This document shows positions 8,340 through 16,752 of a stretch of DNA of 64,000 bases, piece after piece (positions within the stretch are counted from its first letter, which is position 1; every line of letters begins with the position of its first letter). Position numbers and translations under genes: made by a program. Origin of the DNA: a virus. The notes below the pieces were generated by a model. It was not told the origin of the DNA. It searched no databases and was given only the letters and a program-made list of their open reading frames with translations. Location of the stretch: positions 124,001 through 188,000 of the IMG/VR virus record IMGVR_UViG_3300042386_001233; one strand, written 5' to 3'.

Positions 8340-9443
8340 TTAGTTATATTTGAGAAAATGTATGATTTTATCGCAAATAAAGCTGATTTGACTTTCACTA
8401 AGAGTGGGATATGAAGGAACCATTAGACATTGGTTTTGTAATATTTTTGAGTTTTCATTAGATACGCATTTAATAGGCTTCAGATATTTATGCTGATGTA
8501 TATCATAAAACATTGGCCTTGTATCTATTCCTGCTTCGTACAAATATAATTCGAGTGATTTTTTCTTTTCTAAATCAAAATCTAGAAATCTCATACCAAG
8601 CATCCAATTAGAATGAGAGGTATCGGGATCTATATGCTGAAAAGATATATTAGGCAATTTTAAAATAGATCTATATTGATTAAAAATATTCTTTTTTTGA
8701 TTTATAATCCAGTCTAAATCATTTAGCTGACCATATAAAATAGCAGCTTGTATATTTGTCATTCTGTAATTATAGCCAAGATAATCATGAATGAATTTTT
8801 TATGGGATTGCCCTTGATTTTTTACTGTATTGATATAAGAGAACAGCTCATCATCAGAAGTTATAAAAGCACCACCTTCTCCGCATGTTATTGTTTTATT
8901 ACCAAAAAAAGATATTGATGAAGCAAAACATTCTGATCCAGATGGTTTATCTCCATAGGATCCCAAGAAGCCTTCACAATTGTCTTCTACAAAAATAGTA
9001 TTTGGAAATTTTTGTTTTAGTTTTGGAACATTGATAATATTTCCGATATTATGTACTATCAATACTGCGGTTTCTTCATCTAAAAGTTCTTCCAGATAAG
9101 AGTCTTCAAAATTCCAAGTATATAAATTGGCGTCTACTGGTATTAGTTCATACTTTTGAGTATATAAAAAAGCATTCCACGCAGCTACATATACATTATT
9201 TGGAACAATAATTTTTTTGATAGATGGATATTTATATTGTAGTGCCAAAGCTAATAGATGAGTAGCTGTCGTCCCATTATTCGTTAGTACGATTTTATGA
9301 TTGTTGTATTTAGCTTTTGATTTTAATAAATTTTTTGTTAAATCCAGATACTCTCCTTGAGATGATATCCAGCCACTATCCAGTGCTTTATGGGCATGTT
9401 TTAGATTATTTTTAGTTAGATACGGTTGGTATATAGGTATCAT
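8340..9443 (-). CDS. DegT/DnrJ/EryC1-family sugar aminotransferase
   Basis: This 367-residue PLP enzyme is of normal family length. It has the N-terminal SGWISSQGEYLDL, the glycine/threonine loop TNNGTTATHLLALAL, the EDNCEGFLGS segment and the PLP lysine in FFGNKTITCGEGGAF, followed by the YNYRMTNIQAA arginine motif. Such enzymes aminate keto-sugars bound to nucleotides. In this island it would supply an amino sugar for the neighbouring transferases. Confidence 0.93.
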   Translation of the reverse strand: MIPIYQPYLTKNNLKHAHKALDSGWISSQGEYLDLTKNLLKSKAKYNNHKIVLTNNGTTATHLLALALQYKYPSIKKIIVPNNVYVAAWNAFLYTQKYELIPVDANLYTWNFEDSYLEELLDEETAVLIVHNIGNIINVPKLKQKFPNTIFVEDNCEGFLGSYGDKPSGSECFASSISFFGNKTITCGEGGAFITSDDELFSYINTVKNQGQSHKKFIHDYLGYNYRMTNIQAAILYGQLNDLDWIINQKKNIFNQYRSILKLPNISFQHIDPDTSHSNWMLGMRFLDFDLEKKKSLELYLYEAGIDTRPMFYDIHQHKYLKPIKCVSNENSKILQNQCLMVPSYPTLSESQISFICDKIIHFLKYN

Positions 9444-9448
9444 AGAAT

Positions 9449-9757
9449 CTAGTATGTCTTATGACTTCTCTGTAAAAATTTACCATTATCTAACTCTTCT
9501 CCACTTATCTTAGCATTAATAATTTCAATAATTTTTTCATCTACTTCATTAATTAGTTGGTTTCTTTGAACATTTAAATCACAAGCTTTTTTAAGATACT
9601 GCCATAGTTCAATGGCTCCATTTTCAGTATCAAAATACTTTTGTTTATATTCTTCAAATGTCATTCGTCTAATTTCATACAGCAATTCTTGATTATTCCA
9701 CATTTTAAGATCTACTGTTGTTAGTTTATCTACTAGTGAGCCTAATGTATCGGCCAT
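9449..9757 (-). CDS. Small helical protein of glycan clusters (ADTLGSLVDKL type)
   Basis: The 102-residue all-helical protein starts MADTLGSLVDKLTTVDLKMW. Proteins with this start are found beside sugar-biosynthesis genes in bacteria and phages; their biochemistry is not known to me. A coiled-coil pattern with NVQRNQLINEVDEKI follows. It sits 5 bases from the aminotransferase. Confidence 0.7.
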   Translation of the reverse strand: MADTLGSLVDKLTTVDLKMWNNQELLYEIRRMTFEEYKQKYFDTENGAIELWQYLKKACDLNVQRNQLINEVDEKIIEIINAKISGEELDNGKFLQRSHKTY

Positions 9758-9759
9758 AT

Positions 9760-10311
9760 TTATTCTTTCTTTGTTAAAACTACTTGGTAATTTAGTGGTT
9801 TTCTGTCATCATTATCATTGTCTAAAATTTTATCTATTTTTACATTAAACAAATCATTAAACAGTTCACGATATCCGTATTCAGATATTCTCCAATAGTC
9901 AGGAAAGGGATTATGAAGATAGAAGTGGAATGGGGAGGACAAAAAAATCTGTCCATTGTTATTCAAAATATTGTTTAGTACTTCTGGTAATAGCCATATT
10001 TTTCCGATATGCTCTATAACTTCACAAGCAATAATAATATCAAATTTTCCAACTATTTCTGGAGTAAGGTCTAATACATCGTGTATATAATCTGCTTTAC
10101 TGTCTAAAAATTTATCACATGTTTTATATTCTATGTTTAATTTTGGAAGTAATTGATTTTGCAAATTGATATAATAGTTTTTAACCGGAGTATATCTTAT
10201 ATCCATTGGACCAATTTCAAGAATTCTCATACCATCTTTGCATGAAGGTAGGATAGAATTTTGATAGAAGTTAAATACAGAAGATCTTAATTTTAATACT
10301 TCTGGTCTCAT
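9760..10311 (-). CDS. SAM-dependent methyltransferase
   Basis: Protein of 183 residues. Motif I is MRILEIGPMDIRY, followed by DYIHDVLDLTPEIVGKFD and the motif IIACEVIEHIG, the usual class I methyltransferase order. EVIEH and the short length resemble small-molecule or sugar methyltransferases. Its start overlaps the HAD gene stop by 4 bases. A sugar or lipid-linked glycan is the likely substrate given the location. Confidence 0.85.
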   Translation of the reverse strand: MRPEVLKLRSSVFNFYQNSILPSCKDGMRILEIGPMDIRYTPVKNYYINLQNQLLPKLNIEYKTCDKFLDSKADYIHDVLDLTPEIVGKFDIIIACEVIEHIGKIWLLPEVLNNILNNNGQIFLSSPFHFYLHNPFPDYWRISEYGYRELFNDLFNVKIDKILDNDNDDRKPLNYQVVLTKKE

Positions 10312-10625
10312 TTAATTTCTTTCATGATATTATCCCATGTACCATAACTCAAAGCCTTATCGTCGATCCAATAATCATATATGGGCTTACCGCAAATTAA
10401 TAAATCATATTTGATATCATGGGACTTTAACCAATGTTCAGTCATCTTATATTCAGCCCAACCTCTAGCAGTATATATTGTTATGTGATAATTTTGATAG
10501 TATAGATTATTGATACTCTTAATAGCATTTTTTTGTGGAGTAGCAAGATACTTGTTGAAGGTTTTTTCTTCAGTACAGATAGTACCATCCATGTCTATGA
10601 TAAGATTTTTATGCGTTTCTCTCAT
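10308..10625 (-). CDS. HAD-superfamily phosphatase
   Basis: The 105-residue protein has HAD motif I in LIIDMDGTICTEE, motif II in ITIYTARGW and motif III/IV in the region GKPIYDYWIDDKAL. This is a minimal cap-less HAD like those of capsule loci or the phosphatase half of polynucleotide kinase. In the glycan island, dephosphorylation of a sugar or polyol phosphate is likely. Confidence 0.85.
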   Translation of the reverse strand: MRETHKNLIIDMDGTICTEEKTFNKYLATPQKNAIKSINNLYYQNYHITIYTARGWAEYKMTEHWLKSHDIKYDLLICGKPIYDYWIDDKALSYGTWDNIMKEIK

Positions 10626-10628
10626 ACA

Positions 10629-11537
10629 TTAATTAAAGAATGTCTCTTTGTAGTATCTTTCCATCAATAAGTTATTGGTCCAAGATTTAGGCTGGTAGTT
10701 AAAATCATAATTAAAATAATCTTTTTTTATCAGACTTATGATGTCTAGTCCAGACTCCATAGATAAAACAGTACCTCCGCCAAACCTTGCATTTACTTCA
10801 ATAATAAATGGTTGATCGTTGTTGTCAATAATGTATTGAAAGCAAGCTGGGCCCCTTATTTTTAATTTTTCTCCAATAAGTTTTGAGTAATCATACAGAA
10901 TGTCTTTATGAGATGTTCTTGAAGTCAATACCTCTCCACCAGCAACTCGTATTCTTTCTCTAGTAACCGCATCTATAAACTTATTAGTTTTGTCAAAATA
11001 ACAATCTACTGAATATTCTTTACCGAAAATTTGTTTTTGTAAGATAAATTTGTTGCTATCTATGGACATACTTTCATTGACACTATTTATAGTAGTAATA
11101 TTATTAGAAGAAAATCCAAAAACAGGCTTGCATATCAAAGGAAAACTATCAGGAAAAGGATATAGTTCTGGAAAATATTTTGTTATAAAATCAGCAAATA
11201 GTTTTTTATTAAAACAAGTATGTGATGTTTCAGAGTTAGAGTTTAGAAATACTACATCAGTATTTGATTTGTTTTTTTGTTCTATTTGTGATAGTATACA
11301 AACGGCTTCGTCTTGTAGTGGTACTATAAGTTTAACATTATTTTTAATAGCTGTTTCTAGAATATCTTGTTGAACGTTAGGATCTTTCCATGACAAACCT
11401 ATAATTATTTTACATATTTTTGACAATGGAACATCTTTGCTAGTTTCGTATGAGATAATATTGAATCCATTATCTATAAATCTCTCAGCTAAGGATACTC
11501 TGCGTCCAGCACCAACAAGCATAGCATTAAATGTCAT
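10629..11537 (-). CDS. ATP-grasp enzyme (carbamoyl-phosphate-synthase-like ligase)
   Basis: Protein of 302 residues. An N-terminal pre-ATP-grasp Rossmann domain begins with NAMLVGAGRRVSLAERF. The grasp domain contains PLICKPVFGFSSNN (lysine and glycine loop), FILQKQIFGKEYSVDCYF, and the metal motif FIIEVNARFGGGTVLS. Relatives join a carboxylate to an amine in antibiotic, lipid and surface-glycan pathways, for example attaching an amino acid to a sugar. The substrate cannot be predicted. The start overlaps the upstream gene by one base. Confidence 0.85.
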   Translation of the reverse strand: MTFNAMLVGAGRRVSLAERFIDNGFNIISYETSKDVPLSKICKIIIGLSWKDPNVQQDILETAIKNNVKLIVPLQDEAVCILSQIEQKNKSNTDVVFLNSNSETSHTCFNKKLFADFITKYFPELYPFPDSFPLICKPVFGFSSNNITTINSVNESMSIDSNKFILQKQIFGKEYSVDCYFDKTNKFIDAVTRERIRVAGGEVLTSRTSHKDILYDYSKLIGEKLKIRGPACFQYIIDNNDQPFIIEVNARFGGGTVLSMESGLDIISLIKKDYFNYDFNYQPKSWTNNLLMERYYKETFFN

Positions 11538-12190
11538 TATATTGTATTCCAGAATTTGTGAGGTTTAGACATTAGATTTATGTGACTAGGATATTTTTTA
11601 ATATATCTATGATGGAATATGGGAGTGTCTTTAGTATCCAATAAGTCTACCAAACAGATGAAAGAAGAGTCTATGCAATGAATCTCTTTTGCATTAAGAA
11701 TAGTATAGATCCAGTCAAAAAACTTACCGTGAGTTGGTGCGATTAAAGGAAGATCATGATGGATAATATATGGGGACTTGGCTATACTATGATCATGAAC
11801 GAATATATATTCATTCTCTTTGATGTTCAAAGAATCAAACAATTTTTTTTCGTTAGCTAAATTTCTGTTGATATAAAATTTTTGATACTCATATTCAATA
11901 GGAACACTTGCCATTTTATAAAATTGAGCAATAAAATTTTCTCTTGCATGAAGCTGGAATCCAATGTATAAAACGTCTTTTAGTCGATTCTTTTGTATAA
12001 AATTTTGAACATACTCGTCATCACCAACTATTAATTCTAAATTAGTTATATCGTTATACATATATTGAACATTGTCTTTATTGTGTGGTTTAACAAATAA
12101 AGAAACCTTATCGTTCTGTTCGCAGTAATGTCGAACTATTCCATGACAAGATATATGGTCCCCAAGCCCAAGATGATGATATATATACAT
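11537..12190 (-). CDS. Putative glycosyltransferase (GT9-like start)
   Basis: Protein of 217 residues. The start MYIYHHLGLGDHISCHGIVRHY resembles the acceptor loop of heptosyltransferase-like GT-B proteins, and a later HCIDSSFICLVDLLD resembles the nucleotide-binding helix region. The protein is shorter than typical GT9 enzymes, so it may be a reduced version. Its place between two other transferase genes with 1-base overlaps supports a glycan role; the specificity is unknown. Confidence 0.6.
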   Translation of the reverse strand: MYIYHHLGLGDHISCHGIVRHYCEQNDKVSLFVKPHNKDNVQYMYNDITNLELIVGDDEYVQNFIQKNRLKDVLYIGFQLHARENFIAQFYKMASVPIEYEYQKFYINRNLANEKKLFDSLNIKENEYIFVHDHSIAKSPYIIHHDLPLIAPTHGKFFDWIYTILNAKEIHCIDSSFICLVDLLDTKDTPIFHHRYIKKYPSHINLMSKPHKFWNTI

Positions 12191-12828
12191 TATATTAAGT
12201 CTTTTTGATTTTTAGAATTTAAATATAGTTTTTCCATAGTATCATAGCTTGTGACATAATGAAATGTCATATATTCACTTATTCTGTCATAAGTTAGTCC
12301 ATAAAACTCAGGTAATTGACCCTTAAAGAGATTATTATGTTTAAGAGGTATCTTTTTATTTCTAAAATTAATTCCAATAGAAACATCACCATATTGGGTA
12401 TTGTTATAGGATATATTAATCATGTTTTGTAGAATACTGTTATGCATCAAATACCCTGCGCCCCCTGACGGATAGTACAAAGTAGTATCTTGGGGCCAAG
12501 TATTTATGATTTCTCCATGAATGTGGTTGTGTTCAGCATTGATGACGTAATTGTCTAAATTTGTAGTATTCACAAAAGTATCATTATCACAAAAAAAATA
12601 CCATTCATAGTTATTGAATTGATTTAATAATAGATTAAATACATTGATTTGTTTAAGTTGCCCAGACGAATAATCAGACCGTTCACAAACTTTATAGCAA
12701 TTATTTGACGAGTCGTCGTGATCTGAATAAAAAATAACTGAATTATTTTTGCCCCATGTATTGGTAATGTTCTTGATTCTATTATTTTGGTGTTGAGTAT
12801 GTATGATACAGTATAGTATATTTTTCAT
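12190..12828 (-). CDS. Fringe/C1GalT-like GT31 glycosyltransferase
   Basis: This 212-residue protein carries the landmarks of the Fringe and core-1 galactosyltransferase group. An early TW motif (ITNTWG) is followed by WYFFCDNDTFVN with the DxD metal site, YYPSGGAGYLMH matching the GGAG motif, GDVSIGI at the position of the EDV general-base motif, and a late His (FHYV). Eukaryotic relatives add Gal or GlcNAc in beta-1,3 linkage onto sugars already O-linked to Ser/Thr. No signal or membrane anchor is visible, so it acts in the host cytoplasm. A phage gene of this type suggests extension of O-linked glycans. Confidence 0.8.
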   Translation of the reverse strand: MKNILYCIIHTQHQNNRIKNITNTWGKNNSVIFYSDHDDSSNNCYKVCERSDYSSGQLKQINVFNLLLNQFNNYEWYFFCDNDTFVNTTNLDNYVINAEHNHIHGEIINTWPQDTTLYYPSGGAGYLMHNSILQNMINISYNNTQYGDVSIGINFRNKKIPLKHNNLFKGQLPEFYGLTYDRISEYMTFHYVTSYDTMEKLYLNSKNQKDLI

Positions 12829-13586
12829 GACATTCCGATAGTTTTGTTATACAAAGTTTTGTCTTCTATAAAGGTTATTTGTTTCTCTGAATCAATCAAT
12901 GGAGGTATTCTAAAATGATGCATTCTAAGCACTGAGTAGTCATGAGCATGTTCTGATTCGTCTACGACATACCCCAGATCATGAACAACCCCTCCGTGCT
13001 GTATTAGAGGAGTTTTTGCATAATCTGACTTGCATATACTCTTGCCTCGGTTTTTAAATTTTGTTTGATTTCTGGATTCATAGTCCCATCTTGAACATGA
13101 AGCTGGTTGATTTGTGATCCAGTTTGAAAGCGTATACTTATTGTCAACATCAAAAGAGTGGCAATAGATTCTGTCGATTTTTTTTGTTTCCATCATATTT
13201 TCTACAATATCTGAGATATTAGAATCCATATCAGATACCACATACTCGTCTACGTCTATTAAATAACATATACATTGTCCATATTTTATATTTGCTATGT
13301 CTAAGCCCCTAGATAGAGAGCGAACTATTCTGTAGTTACAGCTAACACTGTGACCATATAGCTCAGAATCTGTCGTGTCGAACATTTGTCCTTTACCGTC
13401 TGTAGCAAGTAGCTCTAAATCGATGCCGTATTTATTACATATCTCTATTATTCTTTTTTTGGAAGAGTCAACAGAAAAATCATCAAAAAATATTAAACAA
13501 TTAATACCTTGACTAGCATGATATGCTATCCAATTTTCTAGTCTAATTGACAAATTTCTTGCTTGGGTTATAATAACGTGTTTCAT
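12825..13586 (-). CDS. GT92/GT2-like glycosyltransferase
   Basis: Protein of 253 residues. Family marks include RLENWIAYHASQGINCLIFF, DDFSVDSS, the acidic metal motif YLIDVDEYVV and a C-terminal HDYSVLRMHHFRIP stretch. These match the DUF23/GT92-like and GT2_4 groups, which transfer galactose or other hexoses. It overlaps both neighbours by 4 bases and lies next to UDP-galactopyranose mutase. Confidence 0.82.
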   Translation of the reverse strand: MKHVIITQARNLSIRLENWIAYHASQGINCLIFFDDFSVDSSKKRIIEICNKYGIDLELLATDGKGQMFDTTDSELYGHSVSCNYRIVRSLSRGLDIANIKYGQCICYLIDVDEYVVSDMDSNISDIVENMMETKKIDRIYCHSFDVDNKYTLSNWITNQPASCSRWDYESRNQTKFKNRGKSICKSDYAKTPLIQHGGVVHDLGYVVDESEHAHDYSVLRMHHFRIPPLIDSEKQITFIEDKTLYNKTIGMS

Positions 13587-14683
13587 CTTATGATCTCTTT
13601 TATTCTAGATAATGCTGAACCTATAACTTGATGCATATCATAGTATCTATACTCTGCTAGTCTTCCTCCAAAGAACACTCTGTTATTTGTTTGGTTTAGT
13701 TTTATGTATTTACTATATTTTTCGTTATTCTCTTTGTTATTAACTGGGTATATCGGCTCTTCTGACCCTGTCCATTTTATAGGATACTCTTTGCTAATAA
13801 TAGTATTACTTTCGTTATTATTTGCAGTAAGATTAAAGTGTTTGTGTTCAATAATTCTAGTATATGGTATATTTTGATCAGTATAGTTAATAACACTATG
13901 ACCTTGATAATTATTTGTTTCTAATATTTTATGTTCAAAATAAAGAGGTCGATAGTCTAGCATACCGAATTCTAAATTATAGAACTTATCTACTGATCCT
14001 GTATATATTATGTATTTTGAGATATTGTCGTAATAGTTTCTTCTGTCAAAGTAATCGACATTTAGTTCTACAGTAGATCCATCTAATAATTTTTCAAATA
14101 ATTCTGTATAACCATTTTTAGGAATGCCTTGATATGTATCATGAAAATAGTTGTTATCGTATGTAAATCTTAAAGGTAGTCTAGTTATAATATCTGATGG
14201 CAGATTCTTAGGTTCTGTCATCCACTGCTTAATAGTGTACCCTTTTATTAATTTTTCGTATATATCGAAACCAACCATAGACAACGCTTGTTCTTCTAGA
14301 TTTGAAGGATTTCCGATAAATTTTTGACTATCTATGATTGATCTAGCTTGTTCTGGAGTTGTGGCACCCCAAAACTTGTTAAAAGTCCACATATTGAAGG
14401 GCAAAGAGTAGATTTCATTATTGTAATTAGCTACCACATGATGTTTGTAGTTGTTGAATTCAATAAATCTATTTACATAATCCCATATTTTTTTATTAGA
14501 GGTATGAAAGATATGTGCGCCATATTTATGGACATCTATATTATTTTGTTTATAGGTATAGCAGTTCCCTCCTATGTGATCTCGTTTGTCTATCACCAGA
14601 CAAGAGTATCCTGCGTCACTTAGTTCTCTAGCACATACTGAACCATATATGCCAGCTCCAATAATTAAAAAATCAAATTTCAT
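13583..14683 (-). CDS. glf: UDP-galactopyranose mutase
   Basis: This 366-residue flavoenzyme has the FAD-binding start FLIIGAGIYGSVCARELS and the family block IGGNCYTYKQNNIDVHKYG. GAHIFHTSNKKIWDYVN, LPFNMWTFN and a C-terminal GGRLAEYRYYDMHQV complete the pattern. It converts UDP-Galp into UDP-Galf, the donor for galactofuranose, which implies a galactofuranosyltransferase nearby. Length and motifs are intact. Confidence 0.95.
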   Translation of the reverse strand: MKFDFLIIGAGIYGSVCARELSDAGYSCLVIDKRDHIGGNCYTYKQNNIDVHKYGAHIFHTSNKKIWDYVNRFIEFNNYKHHVVANYNNEIYSLPFNMWTFNKFWGATTPEQARSIIDSQKFIGNPSNLEEQALSMVGFDIYEKLIKGYTIKQWMTEPKNLPSDIITRLPLRFTYDNNYFHDTYQGIPKNGYTELFEKLLDGSTVELNVDYFDRRNYYDNISKYIIYTGSVDKFYNLEFGMLDYRPLYFEHKILETNNYQGHSVINYTDQNIPYTRIIEHKHFNLTANNNESNTIISKEYPIKWTGSEEPIYPVNNKENNEKYSKYIKLNQTNNRVFFGGRLAEYRYYDMHQVIGSALSRIKEIIR

Positions 14684-15336
14684 AAGGGTATAAATTTATA
14701 GAATTCTGGATGTCTTATATCATTCTCGTCGTAAACGTCTCCGACAAATTCAGTACCTTGTCTCATAGTAGGAAAAGGTTTTTTGTCAAAAAACTCATCA
14801 TGAACAACTTTATCGTTTTGTATGAGTGGATATAGAGTGTTGCCTAAAAATTCATAATCAGTTCCATATTTATCTTTGCTGACATAATTTTTAAGAAGTT
14901 CTTCTATGTTATATGTATCGTTTTTTTTGTATCCCCACATTCCTCCCAAAATGGGATATCCGTGATGAGGATGATCCCTCATTATGTGAATGGTTTTATT
15001 TTGCTTTAGCCAATAGTCAACAGCATATTTTTCTCTCATACTAAGACGACTATCAGTATCTCTGAATACACAAACATCAAATTCGGGATCAAAACAAGTT
15101 TGAAATCTCCAGAACAGATTGGACCACGAATCTGATCCATTCATTGTTTTTACAATCACATGATCAAATTGTTCTAGTTCTATTTTTGTTTGTTCTGGAA
15201 CAGATGAGTCGCTTATGAAGAATACACATTTCCATTCTGGATATATTATTGAAGCTAGTTTTGCATTTTTAATAGCTCCAACATTATATTTTGGATTATT
15301 TCCCCATAAGCTAAAAGCAATACATTTATTAGTCAT
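14680..15336 (-). CDS. Putative GT-A glycosyltransferase with FRDTDSR motif
   Basis: This 218-residue protein has the metal-site pattern VCVFRDTDSRLSMREKYAV, preceded by a nucleotide-binding-like strand and followed by HIMRDHPHHGYPILGGMWG, a layout seen in virus and phage proteins that act on sugars. It overlaps the UDP-Galf-forming mutase gene by 4 bases, so it is a candidate galactofuranosyltransferase (inference). Confidence 0.65.
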   Translation of the reverse strand: MTNKCIAFSLWGNNPKYNVGAIKNAKLASIIYPEWKCVFFISDSSVPEQTKIELEQFDHVIVKTMNGSDSWSNLFWRFQTCFDPEFDVCVFRDTDSRLSMREKYAVDYWLKQNKTIHIMRDHPHHGYPILGGMWGYKKNDTYNIEELLKNYVSKDKYGTDYEFLGNTLYPLIQNDKVVHDEFFDKKPFPTMRQGTEFVGDVYDENDIRHPEFYKFIPL

Positions 15337-15910
15337 TTAACTTATTATTTGTTTTAGGAGGATAGTTATACACAATAACATCAAACTGTCCCCAAATATC
15401 ATCAATTAAATCAGAAACGAACTGCCAATTACCACCAGCTAGTCCGCTACCAAATTTAGGACAATGTATTTCTATCTTTTCGCTTTTATTAGAGAATCCC
15501 GTATTAGATTTAATATATTGAGATAAAGTATTCATTGACTTAACTAATGCCAAATAGTTTAAAGGTCTGATATTGTTAGTCCCTTTAACTCCATTTTGAG
15601 CTATCATATTAACAAAAAATAGTTTATGCTTAAATTTATTGTCTTCATAGACTTTTAGTATTTGGCTATATCCAAAATTGTTACGCAAAAAGTGCTTGCC
15701 TAGCAAGTGATAGTCTTGTTTAACTGAAGGATATTTTTCAGCTAACTGAGCGGCAAATCCAGCACCGAATAGATCTATATTATTACACACATGAGGAACA
15801 AATACCGTAGATCCATTATTGCCGGAACTTACTCTTTCTCTGATAGATTCAAAAAGATTTTGATTAGAAAATCTGTAGTTGGGTAATAGTTTATTTATTT
15901 TTATTGACAT
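15329..15910 (-). CDS. Macro-domain (ADP-ribose-binding) protein
   Basis: Likely 193 residues from ATG 15908-15910, preceded by AAGGTGATC as ribosome site. The macro fold is visible in VPHVCNNIDLFGAGFAAQLA (ligand loop), FVNMIAQNGVKG, NYLALVKSMNTLS, IHCPKFGSGLAGGNWQ and VIVYNYP. Such domains bind or hydrolyse ADP-ribose, ADP-ribose-1''-phosphate or ADP-ribosyl marks. In a phage it could counter NAD-based or ADP-ribosylating defence, or repair 2'-phosphate products of tRNA splicing (both inference). The nearest relatives look like the Poa1-type phosphatases. Confidence 0.85.
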   Translation of the reverse strand: MSIKINKLLPNYRFSNQNLFESIRERVSSGNNGSTVFVPHVCNNIDLFGAGFAAQLAEKYPSVKQDYHLLGKHFLRNNFGYSQILKVYEDNKFKHKLFFVNMIAQNGVKGTNNIRPLNYLALVKSMNTLSQYIKSNTGFSNKSEKIEIHCPKFGSGLAGGNWQFVSDLIDDIWGQFDVIVYNYPPKTNNKLND

Positions 15911-15914
15911 TTGA

Positions 15915-16166
15915 TCACCTTTGAATTTTTGGCCATTTGCCAATAGGGCATTCTTGATCAGCCCATGCTAGTTTATTTAAGAATTTCTTCTTCTTACTCA
16001 AATAACATCCACATACATTGCACTGTTCTTTGTTTGCATTGAATTCTTCACATGTTTCACATACGTGGTATCTGTCTAGTATTTCTTTTTGTGTGGACTT
16101 TGGGAATCCTCCATAAATATGAAACCATAAGGACTTAATGAAGATCTGTAGTCTGATTAGGAACAT
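15915..16166 (-). CDS. Small zinc-ribbon protein
   Basis: About 83 residues from ATG 16164-16166, overlapping the upstream gene end by 32 bases. A basic, hydrophobic N-terminus (FLIRLQIFIKSLWFHIYGG) precedes two Cys pairs (CETCEEF and CNVCGC) and a final C in DQECPIGKW, a zinc-ribbon arrangement. Function unknown. Confidence 0.65.
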   Translation of the reverse strand: MFLIRLQIFIKSLWFHIYGGFPKSTQKEILDRYHVCETCEEFNANKEQCNVCGCYLSKKKKFLNKLAWADQECPIGKWPKIQR

Positions 16167-16386
16167 CCTTCTTCCTTTCTTTAATGGCAACAATATTTGA
16201 ATCTTTATCTACTGTAAAAAGATCAATTTGTTCTATTATAAGATCAGGCAACATCCATTTTGTTGTTCCATCAATAAGAGAAACACATAAACGAGAGCCA
16301 TTTTTCTTGTAGTCTGTGGTGACTACATATTGGCATCCATTGTGCTGATAGCAATCACCAATTAATAATTCTTCTAAGTATTTCAT
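16135..16386 (-). CDS. Small hypothetical protein
   Basis: Residue count 83. Beta-rich sequence with CYQHNGCQYVVTTDYKKNG suggests a small SH3-like or beta-barrel fold. No catalytic motif is visible. It lies near the left end of the divergent region that separates the two glycan operons. Confidence 0.6.
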   Translation of the reverse strand: MKYLEELLIGDCYQHNGCQYVVTTDYKKNGSRLCVSLIDGTTKWMLPDLIIEQIDLFTVDKDSNIVAIKERKKDVPNQTTDLH

Positions 16387-16391
16387 ATTAA

Positions 16392-16586
16392 TTAATGATT
16401 GTAGTATCTATCCCAGTCTTCCCATTCTTCGTCTTGGAGATCTTCTTTGTGTTTTTTAACCTGTTTATTTATATCTTTAGGAGAAAAATCACCATCATCG
16501 TAACGTTGTTTGTTACGCTTCTTTTTGATTTTATCTCTTCTATCGAGTTTTCGGTCTTTTTCTGGAAATTCGTTGTTTGGTTTCAT
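16392..16586 (-). CDS. Small highly charged protein
   Basis: 64 residues from ATG 16584-16586 (a TTG at 16602-16604 would add 6). Almost entirely charged (DRKLDRRDKIKKKRNKQRYD, then an acidic tail), likely disordered. It is the first gene of the minus-strand island; a TATAAT at 16591-16596 (minus strand) sits too close to this ATG to be its obvious promoter. Confidence 0.5.
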   Translation of the reverse strand: MKPNNEFPEKDRKLDRRDKIKKKRNKQRYDDGDFSPKDINKQVKKHKEDLQDEEWEDWDRYYNH

Positions 16587-16669
16587 TGAAATTATAGTCG
16601 CCAAAAGTATCTTTTGTATAGTAGCTCAAAAAAGTTTGATGTCAATAGACTCTTTAGGATTTTTTTATC

Positions 16670-16698
16670 TTGACCCAACGAGAGAAGAGAATTACTAT
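16670..16698 (+). promoter_or_regulatory. Possible sigma-70-like promoter of plus-strand glycan operon
   Basis: TTGACC at 16670-16675 and TACTAT at 16693-16698 are separated by 17 bases, ahead of the first plus-strand gene at 16753. The 166-base divergent gap (16587-16752) shows no other convincing feature. The -10 is weaker than in the early promoters further right, so phage sigma control is an alternative. Confidence 0.45.
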
Positions 16699-16752
16699 TA
16701 TGCAGGTCGGTGGATATAATATACTCTTTAGATACAATACCCTCTATCATCC

